Positions 1 through 8,267 of a DNA stretch of 64,000 nucleotides are shown here, piece by piece. Below the pieces are notes generated by a model, which did not search any database, had not been told where the DNA came from, and saw only the letters and a list, made by a program, of their open reading frames with translations. The DNA is from Candidatus Kapaibacterium sp. Its GTDB lineage: Bacteria > Bacteroidota > Ignavibacteria > Kapaibacteriales > UBA2268. Within the stretch, counting starts at the first letter, position 1, and every line of letters starts with the position of its first letter. Made by a program: the position numbers and the translations under genes. Where the stretch lies: positions 50,274-114,273 of the forward strand of contig JAPLFL010000089.1 of NCBI GenBank assembly GCA_026390695.1, written 5' to 3'.

Positions 1-1285
1 TATAGCAACCAAACACATTATTATTATCAGACCAGCACAATTGCCAGCAGGATGTATTCTCTAATCCGATAGAATGATACGCTTTACCTTTTGGAATCTG
101 AGTATTTTCTTTGTTTTCGTCGGCTTTATTAACATATATTTGATTCCAGATTTTTCCTCCGTCACTTGTAACGTGAGCAAATCCGAGATCAGTAATAACT
201 TGATAATCCGGATTGGTTCGGCTAACAGTAAAACCAAGAGCATACTCGCCATAAGACCAGTTTCTATCTCCGCCTTCGCCGCTCCATCCTGTTTTGATAT
301 TTAGATTGCCTTTTGAAATGAAAGTATTTACCCATGTATTACCACCGTCTATAGTTTTAAATACTGCTGGACTTGAATTTGAGGTTTCTGCACCTGCTAA
401 ATATGCAACATCAATATTCTCCTTACCCATAGCTGCAAAAAACGGATGAGCAGTTGTGAGTAAACCATTGGTTTTTTTAATCCAAGAAGAAGCACCATAG
501 TCTAAAGTATAGACTGCCTTATATGCAGGATGATCGGCACCGGTTATTCCGGGCCAGCATTCATTTAAAGTTACAGCATAAATCCTGAGAACGCCACCAA
601 CTTTTCCTGCACATGCAGAAATAATGTATTCACCGGCACCTAATCCGCTTGGTTTTTCAGAAACAAAAGCACCACCGTTTTTTGAGATTAATAATCCGTC
701 AGGTTGAACGATATATGTATCATTTGTATCCCAAAATATTCCAGCAATGTATGAACCCCAGGTTCCTGAATTTCCTGCAAATATCTTAGAAAAATTATTT
801 CCTCCGTCATTTGTATAATAGACATTAGAATAATCTGTTATAATTACTTTATTGCTTACCAAATCGCTTGCAAAAAGCTGATAAGAGCCTCCTGAGGTAG
901 GATCAGAGTTTAATTTGCTCCATGTGACACCGGCATCAGGGCTTTTCTTGGGAAACATTCCGAATTCATTATTATCAATAGTGTATAAAATTTTAGGATC
1001 GCTTGTAAATTGAACCAAACTTGATCCACCTGAAGTGATATACTGGAAGTTTATAATTTTAAATGTATTACCCAGATCAGTTGTATGAAATAGATCGGAC
1101 ATATCGGATGGAAAGAAAATTTCGTTGGGATTAAAAGGACTTATTTGCGGATTATAAAAAGCCCCACCTGCACCGGGTCCAATGTTTGTCCAGTTAGCAG
1201 GTTGAGAAAAAACTATATTAGCTGCCCCAGCACTTAAAAATAAAGCTAAAGAAAATGAAATATAAAGTTTGTAATAAAATTTCAT
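1..1285 (-). CDS. Secreted BNR/Asp-box repeat protein, partial (C-terminus beyond window)
   Basis: This frame is open from an ATG at 1285 to the left edge of the window, giving 428 complete codons with no stop. The N-terminus (MKFYYKLYISFSLALFLSAG) is a signal peptide. The mature part carries several Asp-box motifs of the S/T-x-D-x-G-x-T/N-W/F type (TTDLGNTF, SPDAGVTW, TNDGGNNF, TIDGGNTW, TSDGGKIW). These mark a sialidase/sortilin-like beta-propeller, as in Ycf48-like and xyloglucanase-type secreted proteins of this phylum. A GGAG ribosome-binding site lies just upstream of the start. A C-terminal T9SS sorting domain is likely, by analogy with the relative at 6801-8222, but would lie outside the window. 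The substrate is unknown; these propellers can bind glycans or proteins, and no catalytic role can be assigned. Confidence 0.85.
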   Translation of the reverse strand, partial: MKFYYKLYISFSLALFLSAGAANIVFSQPANWTNIGPGAGGAFYNPQISPFNPNEIFFPSDMSDLFHTTDLGNTFKIINFQYITSGGSSLVQFTSDPKILYTIDNNEFGMFPKKSPDAGVTWSKLNSDPTSGGSYQLFASDLVSNKVIITDYSNVYYTNDGGNNFSKIFAGNSGTWGSYIAGIFWDTNDTYIVQPDGLLISKNGGAFVSEKPSGLGAGEYIISACAGKVGGVLRIYAVTLNECWPGITGADHPAYKAVYTLDYGASSWIKKTNGLLTTAHPFFAAMGKENIDVAYLAGAETSNSSPAVFKTIDGGNTWVNTFISKGNLNIKTGWSGEGGDRNWSYGEYALGFTVSRTNPDYQVITDLGFAHVTSDGGKIWNQIYVNKADENKENTQIPKGKAYHSIGLENTSCWQLCWSDNNNVFGCY

Positions 1286-1405
1286 CGAAGGCTCCGAATA
1301 TATGAATAGAATTTAATAATCAATGATAGAATAGGAATTCTCAAGACGAATAAAAGTTACAGATATTTTGAACTTGTTTTATTATTTCCTTAATCAGCCC
1401 TACAA

Positions 1406-1978
1406 TTACTCAATCAAGATATTAAAGCTATCAAGCAGTCCAGTTACGTTTATAGATGAAAATTTAGCTTTATAAATTCTATTTTTCATAGGATTTATTG
1501 TAAAATTGTAAGCAGTACGAAAATCAGCTCGTTCCAAATTTGTATTATTAAAGACACAACCGGCTAAATTACATTTATTCAATGATAATTTACTCAAATC
1601 TGCATCAGTAAAATCAACTTCCTGCAAGCTGGAATCTGAGAATTTACAGTTCTTCAAACTCAATTTGTAAAAAGACGATAGATTTAGAACACAATTATCA
1701 AATTCGGCAGAAAGTCCGAATTTACTCGTTTCCTCAAAATGTAGTCCCACTAATTTACAGGCTTTGAATTTAACTTCCCGAAAAGCAGTGTTTCCGATTT
1801 TTGCCAGACTGAAATCACAAGAACTAAATACACAATCCATAAAACTAATATCGGTCAAATTCGCCTTGACAAAAGAGCAATTCTCGAACTTACAATTTTC
1901 GTAATCGCTGCGTTGGGTGCTTCCATCAGAGAAATTAATCTCCTGGAAGGAACGGGATTCGGTGAGGATAATTGGCAT
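1406..1978 (-). CDS. Pentapeptide repeat protein
   Basis: The 190-residue product is built of five-residue repeats of the A/C-(D/N)-L/F-x-x type, for example CKFENCSFVKANLTDISF near residues 30-47 and VDFTDADLSKLSLNKCNL near 120-137. Such repeats fold into a right-handed quadrilateral beta-helix. The length and layout resemble the Qnr/McbG group, whose members mimic DNA and protect gyrase, but many pentapeptide proteins have no known role and the sequence does not decide this. There is no signal peptide, so it is probably cytoplasmic. It lies about 115 nt downstream of wecB on the same strand, with two hairpins between them, so it is probably transcribed separately. Confidence 0.85.
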   Translation of the reverse strand: MPIILTESRSFQEINFSDGSTQRSDYENCKFENCSFVKANLTDISFMDCVFSSCDFSLAKIGNTAFREVKFKACKLVGLHFEETSKFGLSAEFDNCVLNLSSFYKLSLKNCKFSDSSLQEVDFTDADLSKLSLNKCNLAGCVFNNTNLERADFRTAYNFTINPMKNRIYKAKFSSINVTGLLDSFNILIE

Positions 1979-2026
1979 AAATGTATGTTAATTAGTAATT
2001 ATTTGTTTGTGCATTATTTTTTCCTC

Positions 2027-2082
2027 CCGTCAGTTGTTCTAACTGACGGTCTTCATTCCCAGTCAGGAAAAATTCCTGACTG
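2027..2082. terminator. Two tandem perfect hairpins between wecB and the pentapeptide gene
   Basis: A 9-bp perfect stem (CCGTCAGTT / AACTGACGG, 2027-2035 and 2041-2049) sits beside a 10-bp perfect stem with a 3-nt loop (CAGTCAGGAA / TTCCTGACTG, 2060-2069 and 2073-2082). They lie directly downstream of the wecB stop, which suggests transcript end processing or termination. Neither has a clean T-run, so they could instead be a dispersed palindromic repeat. Confidence 0.5.
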
Positions 2083-2092
2083 TAGGTGAAGT

Positions 2093-3241
2093 TTACAACT
2101 TAAACTCTTCTATCAGTTCTTCACCCATCCCAAAATAATTCTTGATAATCGTTACTATTCTCTTTGATGCAAGACCATCTCCATAAGGATTTACCGCTGA
2201 TGCCATTTTCCTGTATTCTTCTTCATTATCAATCAGATTCTTTGCAGTTTTAACAATTTTTGATTTATTCAATCCGACAAGTTTCACAGTTCCGCATTTT
2301 ACTGCTTCCGGACGTTCTGTAACTTTTCGGAATACTAAAATCGGAATACCAAAATGCGGGCCTTCCTCCTGCACTCCGCCAGAATCTGTAAATATTAAAA
2401 AACAACGTGACATAAGGTTAACAAAATCAAGGTAATCAAGCGGTTCAATTAAGAAAACATTCGTGAGTTTACTTAAAATAGGATTTACGGCATTACGCAC
2501 TACCGGATTCAAATGGACAGGAAAAATAAAATTTATATCGGGATATTGAACTGCTAATGATTTTATCGCTTTTGCTGCATTTTTCATTGGCTCCCCCCAG
2601 TTTTCGCGGCGGTGCATAGTGACAAGAGCGATTCTTTTATTTTGGGCGACAATATCATTTACTTTATCGACAGAAAATACAAAATTCTCACGTACTGCAA
2701 CTTCCAGAGCATCAATCACCGTATTCCCCGTTACAAATATATCTCCTTTTTTATTATTTTCTTTGATGAGTGCTTTTTTTGCAGTAGCCGTGGGTGCAAA
2801 GTGAAGTTTTGTAATGCAGCTTGTAAGCATACGATTAACTTCTTCGGGGAATGGATTGAGTTTATCATAAGTCCTTAGACCGGCTTCCACGTGCCCGACC
2901 GGTATCTGACGATAAAAAGCAGCTAATGCTCCTAAAAATGTCGTTGTAGTATCTCCTTGCACAACAACCATATCCGGCTTTTCTTTAACAAATATATCAT
3001 CAAGTTCCTGAATTGTATCTTTGGTGATTGAAGCAAGAGTTTGGTTTGGTTTCATTATATTTAGATCGTTATCAGGCTTTAACTCAAAAACTTCAAGCAC
3101 CTGATCAAGCATTTGCCGATGTTGAGCTGAAGCAATTGTCAGAACTTCAAAGCAATCATTCTCTTTTTTTAATTCGCTAATAACAGTCGCTAATTTAATA
3201 GTATCGGGACGAGTTCCAAAAATTACAGCTATTTTTTTCAA
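2093..3241 (-). CDS. wecB: UDP-N-acetylglucosamine 2-epimerase (non-hydrolysing)
   Basis: The 382-residue product is full length for the family. It begins KKIAVIFGTRPDTIKLA, the glycosyltransferase-B-like N-terminal Rossmann motif, and has the conserved HVEAGLRTYD and NPFPEEVNRM segments (about residues 117-135), TMHRRENWG (about 208-216) and TDSGGVQEEG in the UDP-binding half. It interconverts UDP-GlcNAc and UDP-ManNAc in the cytoplasm, feeding surface polysaccharide or lipopolysaccharide synthesis. No other polysaccharide genes are adjacent except the radical SAM gene upstream, so the end product cannot be told. The ATG at 3241 follows an AAGGAAT-like site. Confidence 0.93.
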   Translation of the reverse strand: MKKIAVIFGTRPDTIKLATVISELKKENDCFEVLTIASAQHRQMLDQVLEVFELKPDNDLNIMKPNQTLASITKDTIQELDDIFVKEKPDMVVVQGDTTTTFLGALAAFYRQIPVGHVEAGLRTYDKLNPFPEEVNRMLTSCITKLHFAPTATAKKALIKENNKKGDIFVTGNTVIDALEVAVRENFVFSVDKVNDIVAQNKRIALVTMHRRENWGEPMKNAAKAIKSLAVQYPDINFIFPVHLNPVVRNAVNPILSKLTNVFLIEPLDYLDFVNLMSRCFLIFTDSGGVQEEGPHFGIPILVFRKVTERPEAVKCGTVKLVGLNKSKIVKTAKNLIDNEEEYRKMASAVNPYGDGLASKRIVTIIKNYFGMGEELIEEFKL

Positions 3242-3336
3242 TTTATTCCTTCAAAATTTTTAATTAATTCTGGTTATAGACGCTAAAATGAGAATATAAG
3301 TTTAAATATCACAAATTTAATAAAATATATTTAAAT

Positions 3337-4350
3337 TCATTTCATCCCTATACATTCCTTACAAAAATCCGGTATGCTTCTTCCATAATCGGATTTATTA
3401 AAACCAGAGCGTAATTTCCTATAAACCTCGCCAAACCAAATTTCTTTTATATTCTTTTCAAAAGCATTGCCAAGTTTAAATATATCTTCATCAAAATACC
3501 AGTTACAACATGGATATACTCTTCCGTCCCATAGCACAGCCAACGTATTCCATACCCAATAGCAATTCTTCTTTTTACTGATCATTTCGGTTTTAAACAA
3601 AATATTCTTCTGATTAGCAGCCTCTCCATGAAAGTCGTAATCAAAACGGCAAGAATCAAAGCCATAATCCTTATATTTTCGTTTAACTTCTTCAACTTCA
3701 TCTTTATTGTGTTCAAAAACAACAAATTTCCAGACAACAATAGGTGTTTTGCTGTTTAGCTTTTGTTTTGCCTCGTTCAGCCTATTTACATTATCAATAA
3801 TCTGACTAAAATTCCCTCCAACTCTATATTTCAGATAAGATTCCTCGCTTGCACCATCCAACGAAACATAAATTTTATCCAATCCTGATTTTACAATATC
3901 ATCAATTTCTTCATCTGTGAAACGGAAAGAAAAATTTGTCGGAAAATTAACCGAAATCTTCTTGGAATGCAGGTAAGCAATTAATTTTGTTAGCTCTTTG
4001 TTTGAAAAAGGCTCACCATTTACACAAAAACTTACTCCCAAAAGATTTTTATACAAAGGTTCTATTACTTTTTTTAGATTTTCCATAGTTAAATTCATGG
4101 AATCATTAAATCGCTTTTTAAATTCGAGGCTGTTTTGCTTGCAATCTGTGCATCGGAGATTACAAACCGGCGACGGATCTATCTTAATAAACGGCGGATA
4201 ACTCTTTATTTTACTTCTATTTGTTTTAAGTTCAAATTCATTAAGTAAAAGATTAAATATTTTTCTGACAGTAATATAAGGCAGAAAAGTCATGAAATGT
4301 TTTTTCAGCAATCTGAATCGTTTAAAAGGAGAAATAATGTTTAGTTTCAT
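3337..4350 (-). CDS. Radical SAM protein with C-terminal SPASM-type cluster domain
   Basis: The 337-residue product has the radical SAM motif CNLRCTDC (Cys63, Cys67, Cys70), which binds the S-adenosylmethionine-cleaving 4Fe-4S cluster. A second cysteine cluster near the C-terminus (VYPCCNW, then FCKECIG) fits a SPASM/twitch auxiliary cluster. GEPFSNKEL and DKIYVSLDGA are typical barrel motifs. Family members modify peptides, make antibiotics or heme d1, or act on sugars. Here the neighbour is wecB, and radical SAM/SPASM proteins also occur in surface polysaccharide clusters, so a role in modifying a surface molecule is possible. No precursor peptide gene is visible next to it. Confidence 0.82.
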   Translation of the reverse strand: MKLNIISPFKRFRLLKKHFMTFLPYITVRKIFNLLLNEFELKTNRSKIKSYPPFIKIDPSPVCNLRCTDCKQNSLEFKKRFNDSMNLTMENLKKVIEPLYKNLLGVSFCVNGEPFSNKELTKLIAYLHSKKISVNFPTNFSFRFTDEEIDDIVKSGLDKIYVSLDGASEESYLKYRVGGNFSQIIDNVNRLNEAKQKLNSKTPIVVWKFVVFEHNKDEVEEVKRKYKDYGFDSCRFDYDFHGEAANQKNILFKTEMISKKKNCYWVWNTLAVLWDGRVYPCCNWYFDEDIFKLGNAFEKNIKEIWFGEVYRKLRSGFNKSDYGRSIPDFCKECIGMK

Positions 4351-4419
4351 ATTTATTTATTATAAAAAAGTTCTTAAAAATCTAATTTAGATAGATTCCA
4401 TACCTTGAAAGATAAATTT

Positions 4420-4629
4420 CCATCGATGGAAGATGGTTTGCCATCGACGGAAGACAATTTTCCATCGACGGAAGATAGTTTGCCATCGACGGAAGATAGT
4501 TTGCCATCGACGGAAGATAGTTTGCCATCGACGGAAGACAATTTTCCATCGACGGAAGATAGTTTGCCATCGACGGAAGATAATTTTCCATCGACGGAAG
4601 ACAATTTTCCATCGACGGAAGATAGTTTT
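4420..4629. repeat. 21-bp minisatellite, 10 copies
   Basis: Ten head-to-tail 21-bp units run without spacers, consensus CCATCGACGGAAGATAGTTT plus G. Variation is almost confined to the last nine bases (GATAGTTTG, GACAATTTT, GATAATTTT). Degenerate units flank both ends (TTGAAAGATAA appears on each side). The unit is seven codons long and open in several frames on both strands (minus: SSVDGKL repeats; plus: PSTEDSL repeats), but no frame begins with ATG and a clear ribosome-binding site. The array lies in the 5' region of the radical SAM gene. Whether any frame is translated is undecided. Confidence 0.9.
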
Positions 4630-4767
4630 CCGGCATTGAAAGATAATTTGCATTAAAAAAATATACTATTCAGGGATTAGAATGATCTTTTACCGATTAA
4701 AAATCTATTTTGAAAGAAAAAGATTATATTTCGTAATGATTAGAATATAGAAATCATCAAAATAAAA

Positions 4768-4894
4768 GGCTGTCTCAAAAGAACAATATTTGTCCGAAAT
4801 ATCATTCCCGCGCATGCGGGAATCCCCTTCCAGTACCACTTTAGGGGATTCCTGCACTGGCATTAATGACAGAAACGAAACTTATGAGAAAGCC
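4768..4894. mobile_element. MITE-like element, GGCTGTCT terminal-repeat family (copy 1)
   Basis: About 127 bp starting GGCTGTCTCAAAA and ending TGAGAAAGCC, an imperfect terminal inverted repeat. The interior contains the palindrome ATTCCCGCGCATGCGGGAAT, followed by CCCCTTCCAGTACC. The same interior motifs recur at 20405-20621, 53477-53726 and 57023-57243. It has no coding capacity, which fits a non-autonomous element or a dispersed palindromic repeat. Confidence 0.6.
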
Positions 4895-4917
4895 TCTTTT
4901 TCTTACTTGACGAACTA

Positions 4918-5388
4918 TTAAATAGCATCGTCATAAACCATGTCAAGGGCACGCTTACCACCTGCCATATCGACAATAATATCGTCGTAATAATCGGAAA
5001 TAACGGCAACAGAGTTTAAAGTAATCACTAATTCATTCGGATCGAGATTCGAGCCGAGAATGCTATGTGAGAAGGTTATTGTTCCATCAAAAAGTAAACC
5101 GAAAGCTCCAAAATGAAGTTCTGCATTTTTACGCATGAGGAATTTGAGCAACTCTTCATTTATCGTTGCACCGGTAACGACATGCGCAAATAATTCAATA
5201 CAAGTCTCGTCCAGTGTGAAGGGACGCACAATAATCATAATCTGCGATGAACCGCGCGAAATTGTAAACGAGCCATAACCAAAAGAAATATGATTCGGAA
5301 AATGTTCGTTTAATAATGTTTTTACGTCATCGACGGTTGTATCAAGTAGTGTTTTACTTTTTTCAACCGGAATTGTATTCTCATCCAT
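4918..5388 (-). CDS. YbjN / type III secretion chaperone-like protein
   Basis: The 156-residue soluble product has the alpha-beta pattern of the YbjN/CesT-like fold: an N-terminal helix (VDDVKTLLNEHFP), a beta-sheet segment (GSFTISRGSSQIMIIVRPF), a helix (EELLKFLMRKNAE), then LHFGAFGLLFDGTITFSHSI. In known members this fold binds peptides or protein partners. The gene starts 15 nt after the pspA stop on the same strand, so the two are almost certainly co-transcribed, pointing to a role in envelope stress with PspA. That link is inferred from context only. Confidence 0.65.
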   Translation of the reverse strand: MDENTIPVEKSKTLLDTTVDDVKTLLNEHFPNHISFGYGSFTISRGSSQIMIIVRPFTLDETCIELFAHVVTGATINEELLKFLMRKNAELHFGAFGLLFDGTITFSHSILGSNLDPNELVITLNSVAVISDYYDDIIVDMAGGKRALDMVYDDAI

Positions 5389-5403
5389 ATTTTTTTCCTT
5401 TCT

Positions 5404-6075
5404 TTATTGGGGCAATAAACCCATTTTGGCTTTAAGTTTTAGTAAATCATCATCAACAGCAGAACCTGATTGTAATTTTTTAAATTCGTCTTCTAAACTA
5501 CTATTATTTCCGGCTAATTGATCGAATGCTTCAGCTTCTGATTCAAGCTTCATGACTTTGGATTCAAATTTATCGAATTTTCCAAAAGCATCCGACCCTG
5601 CACCACTTAACATTTGTGAGATTTGTTTTGAAGCTTTAGCGGTTTGAGCACGTGCAATGAGAGTACTTTCTCGCATGTGGACTTCATCTAACTTTGCTTT
5701 GAGCTGATCAAGTTTTACTCGGCTGTTATCGGCAGCTTGTTTGGCTTGTACATAAAGTGGCTCGAGGTCGTTAACATTCCTTGTTAGAACGTTTTTCTTT
5801 TCTAAAGCCTGGCGAGCTAAGTCTTCACGACCGGAATTGAGGGCAAGAATTGCTTTCTGTTCCCAATCGTGAGCCTCATTGCGGGCTTTGTCCAATCTTT
5901 TTTGTAAATTTCTTTCTTCTGCAATCGACGATGAAACAGCAAGAGTGGTTTTATTAACCGATTCTTCCATTTCAATAACCATTTGCTTAATCATTTTTTC
6001 GGGATCTTCGGCTCTGTCTAATAGATCATTGATATTGGCTGATAAGATGTCCGAAATTCTTGAAAATATACCCAT
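5404..6075 (-). CDS. pspA: PspA/IM30 family phage shock protein
   Basis: The 223-residue product is nearly all alpha-helical coiled coil and matches PspA/Vipp1 (ESCRT-III-like) at its start: GIFSRISDILSANINDLLDRAEDPEKMIKQ, here given only as landmarks GIFSRISDI and AEDPEKMI, followed by EMEESV. The N-terminal amphipathic helix binds membranes. The family forms oligomers that protect a damaged inner membrane. No pspF or pspBC is nearby, so regulation differs from that in enterobacteria. It leads a two-gene unit with the YbjN-like gene. The ATG at 6075 follows an AGGAG-like site. Confidence 0.92.
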   Translation of the reverse strand: MGIFSRISDILSANINDLLDRAEDPEKMIKQMVIEMEESVNKTTLAVSSSIAEERNLQKRLDKARNEAHDWEQKAILALNSGREDLARQALEKKNVLTRNVNDLEPLYVQAKQAADNSRVKLDQLKAKLDEVHMRESTLIARAQTAKASKQISQMLSGAGSDAFGKFDKFESKVMKLESEAEAFDQLAGNNSSLEDEFKKLQSGSAVDDDLLKLKAKMGLLPQ

Positions 6076-6193
6076 AAAAACTCCTAAAAATTATTGTCAA
6101 ATTTACTCCATAATACAAATTTATAAAAAAATTTTCAAATTAAACAAGAATTTCTTAATTTAGTATTCTTTTTTATTTAATTAGGTGTTTAAA

Positions 6194-6520
6194 ATGAAAT
6201 TTGATATGCAAAATATGCTCTCCCAAGCCAAACAACTACAAGCTGATTTAGAAAAAACAAAATCCGAATTAGCACATATTGTTGTCCGTGCAGATGCGGG
6301 AGCTGGAATGGTAAGCGTCGAAATGACCTGTGCCAATGAACTTCTTAAAATAAAAATTTCCAAAGATGTAGTTGAAATGAATGATATTGAAATGTTGGAG
6401 GATTTAGTAGTTGCAGCAGTGAATAAAGCCTACAAGCAAGCAGCAGAGCGCTCAAACGAAGAAATGAGCAAACTTACCGGAATGCTCCCCAATATTCCGG
6501 GCATGAATTTTAATATGTAA
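6194..6520 (+). CDS. ybaB: YbaB/EbfC nucleoid-associated protein
   Basis: From the ATG at 6194 the product has 108 residues (MKFDMQNMLSQAKQLQADLE...), the usual size. The family signature is clear: an N-terminal helix with QAKQLQ, central VVRADAGAGMVSVEM, and the LEDLVVAAVNKAYKQA helix. A GTG at 6185 would add three residues, but the TTAGG before it is well spaced as the ribosome-binding site for the ATG. It binds DNA as a dimer. ybaB usually sits directly before recR; here recR is on the same strand but about 2.6 kb away, behind accessory genes. Confidence 0.93.
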   Translation: MKFDMQNMLSQAKQLQADLEKTKSELAHIVVRADAGAGMVSVEMTCANELLKIKISKDVVEMNDIEMLEDLVVAAVNKAYKQAAERSNEEMSKLTGMLPNIPGMNFNM

Positions 6521-6527
6521 CGATTAA

Positions 6528-6673
6528 ATTCCCCTCTTGAGGGGTGGCGAAAGACGAAGTCTTGAGACGGGGTGGATTCTTAAAAATTACAAATTTTAAA
6601 TGCAAAAAAAATATCCAAAAAATTCCCTTCTTGAGGGGTGGCGAAAGGCTAAGCCTTGAGACGGGGTGGATTC
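6528..6673 (+). repeat. Two copies of a 52-bp dispersed repeat
   Basis: Copies at 6528-6579 and 6622-6673 share the frame ATTCCC(C/T)TCTTGAGGGG, then TGGCGAAAG, then CTTGAGACGGGGTGGATTC. Each contains inverted CCCCTC/GAGGGG and GAAGTCTTGAGAC-type stretches. They follow the ybaB stop immediately and precede a DUF559-like remnant. Confidence 0.8.
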
Positions 6674-6693
6674 CAAAAAAAACTATCAAGATT

Positions 6694-6804
6694 ATGTACT
6701 TAACCGATTGGCAAAAAAAATCTTTATTCCCCTACTGGGAACTCCCGAAAAATAAAAATCTTGAACAAAGATCAAAAGATTTAAGAAAAGCAGGAAATTT
6801 ATGA
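6694..6804 (+). pseudogene. Truncated N-terminus of a DUF559-type endonuclease-like gene
   Basis: The frame from the ATG at 6694 reads MYLTDWQKKSLFPYWELPKN, then KNLEQRSKDLRKAGNL, and stops at 6804. This resembles the start of Bacteroidota DUF559 (very-short-patch-repair-like endonuclease) proteins, which begin with an asparagine/lysine-rich KNKNL segment and an LRK helix before SEVLLW. Only about 36 residues remain and the nuclease core is missing. The stop overlaps the ATG of the following secreted-protein gene. The remnant may now act only as leader sequence for that gene. The match is from memory of the family and is short. Confidence 0.45.
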
Positions 6805-8222
6805 GAAATTATATTATTCGTTGTATTGTTTTAAGCAGTTTGCTTATCTTACTCGCTTTAAATTCTACTTTTTCTCAGCAAGTTGACACTAATTGGAAGT
6901 CAATTTATAAGCAACAAGAACCATTAGGTAATCACTTTGATATTATACAATGTGCAGATTCTTTGAATTGTATTATTCTTTGTGATTATGGTGGACAAAA
7001 TTGGGCATATAATTTTCGCCTTACAACTGATGGAGGAAAAAACTGGGATGTTGTTTACGGAGATTCCTCCTATTATAAAAGTCCTAATAATTATTACAAT
7101 ATTTGTCAGATACGTGATATAGCTTATCCAAGTTCTAAATTATTTATAGCTGTTGGAGATACAGGGACAATAATAAGAAGTACTGACCAAGGGAAATCAT
7201 GGAAAAAAACAATTTTAAGTAAAGATTTAGGACTTTATAAAGTAAAAATGCTTAATGATAAATACGGGGTTATGAGAGCAGGATTTTATAGCAAACCGTT
7301 AATCACTTTTTATGAAACCCATAATGGAGGAGATACTTGGAAAGAAAGAAATATACCAGATGAGTATAAAAAAGGATATTTTAATGACTACCAAATAATC
7401 AACGATACTACAATGTATGCAGTAAGAATATTCACTGGTATTAATGTTTTTTTTGCTTATGTGAAAGCAACAGATAATTGGATGAATTGGGATACTCTTA
7501 GATTAGATAATATACTTTATCCTAAAATAAAGCCTGATTTATTTTATTTGGGTTTAAACTTCATTGATGAAAATTATGGTTGGGTATATGGCGGAAGGAT
7601 AATTAACGATTCAAAGGGGTATGATAGCCAGTTAATTTTATATACAACAAACGGTGGTAAAGATTGGAGTATTCAAAGAGATACGAATTTAAATAATTTT
7701 ACTATTGGTCCTGGACATTTAATTATGTATGATAAAAATTATGGGATAGCATGTGCTGGTCCTTATGTTACTTTAATGACGTCCAATGGAGGTAAAACAT
7801 GGGATAGACACTACATTAATGAAATAGATACTAATAATTATTCATATATTCTTTATAGCTTACAAATGCCAGCTCCAAACTGGGCTTATGCTATTAGTAC
7901 AACCAATGAAATCTTCCGCTATCATTGTGACTTAAAGCCTCTGGAAGTTGTAATTGAAAAACCTATATTAAAATCATCCAACTATCCCAATCCTTTTTCA
8001 GAAAAAACTGAAATCTCTTATTATCTTCAAAATTTATCTTTTGTTAAAATAAGTATTTTCGATGTTTTTGGAGTTGAGAAAGATAGGCTGAAAGAGGATT
8101 TTGAGCTTGCAGGTATTCATAAAATTAAATATGTTCCAAAAAATTTATCATCCGGCAGCTATTTCTGCAAAATAGAAGCCGATGGCCGGGTGCAGATTTT
8201 GAAGATGAGCGTGATAAAATAA
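6801..8222 (+). CDS. Secreted BNR/Ycf48-like propeller protein with T9SS sorting domain
   Basis: The 473-residue product has an N-terminal signal peptide (residues 1-26, ending FSQQ). Asp-box/BNR motifs TTDGGKNW, STDQGKSW, THNGGDTW, TTNGGKDW and TSNGGKTW are spaced through residues 75-340 and predict a beta-propeller. The last 80 residues are a type A Por secretion tail: SNYPNPFSEKTEISY, then VKISIFDVFG, and LSSGSYFCKIEADG before the lysine-ending terminus. The protein should therefore cross the outer membrane through the type IX system and be anchored or released. An AGGAA site lies before the ATG at 6801. The 3' end of the gene is duplicated at 8728-8785. The ligand is unknown. Confidence 0.9.
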   Translation: MRNYIIRCIVLSSLLILLALNSTFSQQVDTNWKSIYKQQEPLGNHFDIIQCADSLNCIILCDYGGQNWAYNFRLTTDGGKNWDVVYGDSSYYKSPNNYYNICQIRDIAYPSSKLFIAVGDTGTIIRSTDQGKSWKKTILSKDLGLYKVKMLNDKYGVMRAGFYSKPLITFYETHNGGDTWKERNIPDEYKKGYFNDYQIINDTTMYAVRIFTGINVFFAYVKATDNWMNWDTLRLDNILYPKIKPDLFYLGLNFIDENYGWVYGGRIINDSKGYDSQLILYTTNGGKDWSIQRDTNLNNFTIGPGHLIMYDKNYGIACAGPYVTLMTSNGGKTWDRHYINEIDTNNYSYILYSLQMPAPNWAYAISTTNEIFRYHCDLKPLEVVIEKPILKSSNYPNPFSEKTEISYYLQNLSFVKISIFDVFGVEKDRLKEDFELAGIHKIKYVPKNLSSGSYFCKIEADGRVQILKMSVIK

Positions 8223-8234
8223 ATATGATAATTA
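8177..8234 (+). repeat. Left direct repeat flanking hicBA (3' end of T9SS cargo gene)
   Basis: This 58-bp stretch covers the last codons and stop of the preceding gene and matches 8728-8785 at 52 of 58 positions. The shared core is GGTGCAGATTTTGAAGATGA followed by GATAAAATAAATATG. The pair brackets hicBA. Confidence 0.85.
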
Positions 8235-8267
8235 TTCGTGATTATCGAAACAATATTGGATATACTT

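Noticed and set aside
4420..4629. CRISPR array
   Set aside because: The repeat units are continuous at 21 bp with no unique spacers, and no cas genes are nearby; it is a minisatellite.
4374..4656. Real heptad-repeat genes in the 21-bp array (three minus and two plus frames)
   Set aside because: All frames are open because the unit is a multiple of three with no stop; the candidate starts are not ATG with a ribosome-binding site, so no frame can be chosen.
6544..6693. N-terminal part of an 86-residue plus-strand gene
   Set aside because: It is translated from the two 52-bp dispersed repeats; only the last 36 codons resemble a protein family.
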